Shown in pieces: positions 22,352 through 22,873 of a stretch of 22,873 nucleotides of DNA. Source of the stretch: Bacilli bacterium (lineage in GTDB: Bacteria; Bacillota_I; Bacilli_A; RF39; UBA660); contig JAEDKN010000014.1 in the NCBI GenBank assembly GCA_016295795.1, forward strand, positions 1-22,873, written 5' to 3'. The position numbers were made by a program, and so were the translations under genes. Position 1 is the stretch's first letter. Every line of letters starts with the position of its first letter. The notes beneath the pieces were generated by a model that did no database searches, was not told the origin of the DNA, and was given only the letters and a program-made list of their open reading frames with translations.

Positions 22352-22381
22352 ATTATAGCAAATTAATATAATCAAAAACAA
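22352..22381 (-). promoter_or_regulatory. Promoter of the tsa operon
   Basis: TTGTTT and TGC-TATAAT are 18 bp apart on the minus strand. The extended -10 is good, the -35 is poor. It is about 20 bp before the tsaE start. Confidence 0.55.
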
Positions 22382-22436
22382 TATCTATTTAAATAATTTT
22401 TTCAAAATAAAGCAGATTATTAAAATAGTTTAAAGC

Positions 22437-22458
22437 AAAAAAAAATCATTGGCAATGA
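22437..22458 (-). terminator. Terminator at the 5S rRNA end
   Basis: TCATT-GCC-AATGA at the 3' end of 5S can form a short hairpin followed by nine T on the minus strand. It competes with 5S helix I. Confidence 0.55.
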
Positions 22459-22552
22459 CCTATTTTCGCTTACACTATTTTCGGCACATGAGGACTTAAC
22501 TTCTGTGTTCGGGATGGGAACAGGTGTACCCCCTCAGTAATTATCACCAATG
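22447..22552 (-). rRNA. rrf: 5S ribosomal RNA
   Basis: The minus-strand sequence includes the conserved CACCTGTTCCCATCCCGAAC and AGAAGTTAAG blocks. The 5' CATTGGTGAT pairs with the 3' ATTGCCAATG as helix I, giving about 106 nt. Ends are set by this pairing and may be off by a few bases. It follows 23S by about 69 nt with no tRNA between. Confidence 0.95.
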
Positions 22553-22621
22553 AAACATATAGAGAAATAATTCTCTGAAAACTTAGATAACGTGATTGAC
22601 CTAATCAAATTAACAAAATAT

Positions 22622-22873
<252 letters not shown>

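Noticed and set aside
22553..22621. Possible tRNA in the 23S-5S spacer
   Set aside because: The spacer is only about 69 nt, AT-rich, with no cloverleaf or TTCGA motif.

Overview
The window comes from a very AT-rich, low-GC Bacillota (Firmicutes) chromosome. It is probably an uncultured gut-type lineage with a compact genome that can, or once could, form endospores. The evidence is the AGGTGAT/GGAGG ribosome-binding sites, the Bacillus-like block ecfA-ecfA-ecfT-truA-rplM-rpsI followed by cwlD, the tsaE-tsaB-rimI-tsaD operon, and a CwlJ-type germination hydrolase. I cannot name a genus from sequence alone.

Layout. 1-3210: a YetF/DUF421 membrane protein (minus), then on plus a Pr6Pr-family membrane protein, a long-form PRPP synthetase with a structured leader, and a small membrane orphan. 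3206-4144: a methyltransferase-like protein and tRNA-Trp(CCA). 4188-6032: a CwlJ-like cortex hydrolase converging with a signal-less amidase carrying five LysM repeats. 6083-8334: a phosphatidylethanolamine operon (pssA-psd) ending in an alpha/beta hydrolase. 8346-10430: a HEPN/Abi_2 gene translationally linked to a membrane-anchored HtrA protease. 10432-12317: a palindrome between divergent promoters, a zinc-dependent phospholipase C-like protein and a degenerate SpoIID-like protein. 12292-13547: sortase-cwlD. 13612-14628: rplM-rpsI with an L13 leader and a consensus promoter. 14656-17536: truA preceded by a badly eroded ECF transporter module. 17615-18481: a short-chain dehydrogenase. 18485-22381: the tRNA t6A operon plus a large membrane-anchored protein of unknown function. 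22437-22873: 5S rRNA and the 3' end of 23S rRNA.

How the genes work together. Two themes stand out. The first is spore and cell-wall metabolism: CwlJ, CwlD, the SpoIID-like protein, the LysM amidase and a sortase next to cwlD. The second is membrane lipid and envelope quality: pssA-psd, the hydrolase, HtrA and the PLC-like protein. The most unusual signals are enzymes kept as intact reading frames in conserved gene positions while losing their catalytic motifs. These are two ABC ATPases (one with no P-loop), the SpoIID-like protein (no catalytic Glu, no signal peptide) and a sortase whose C-terminal Arg position is Gln. Several intrinsic terminators also incorporate the stop codon of the gene they end, which fits a compacted genome. 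No intergenic stretch exceeds 300 bases.
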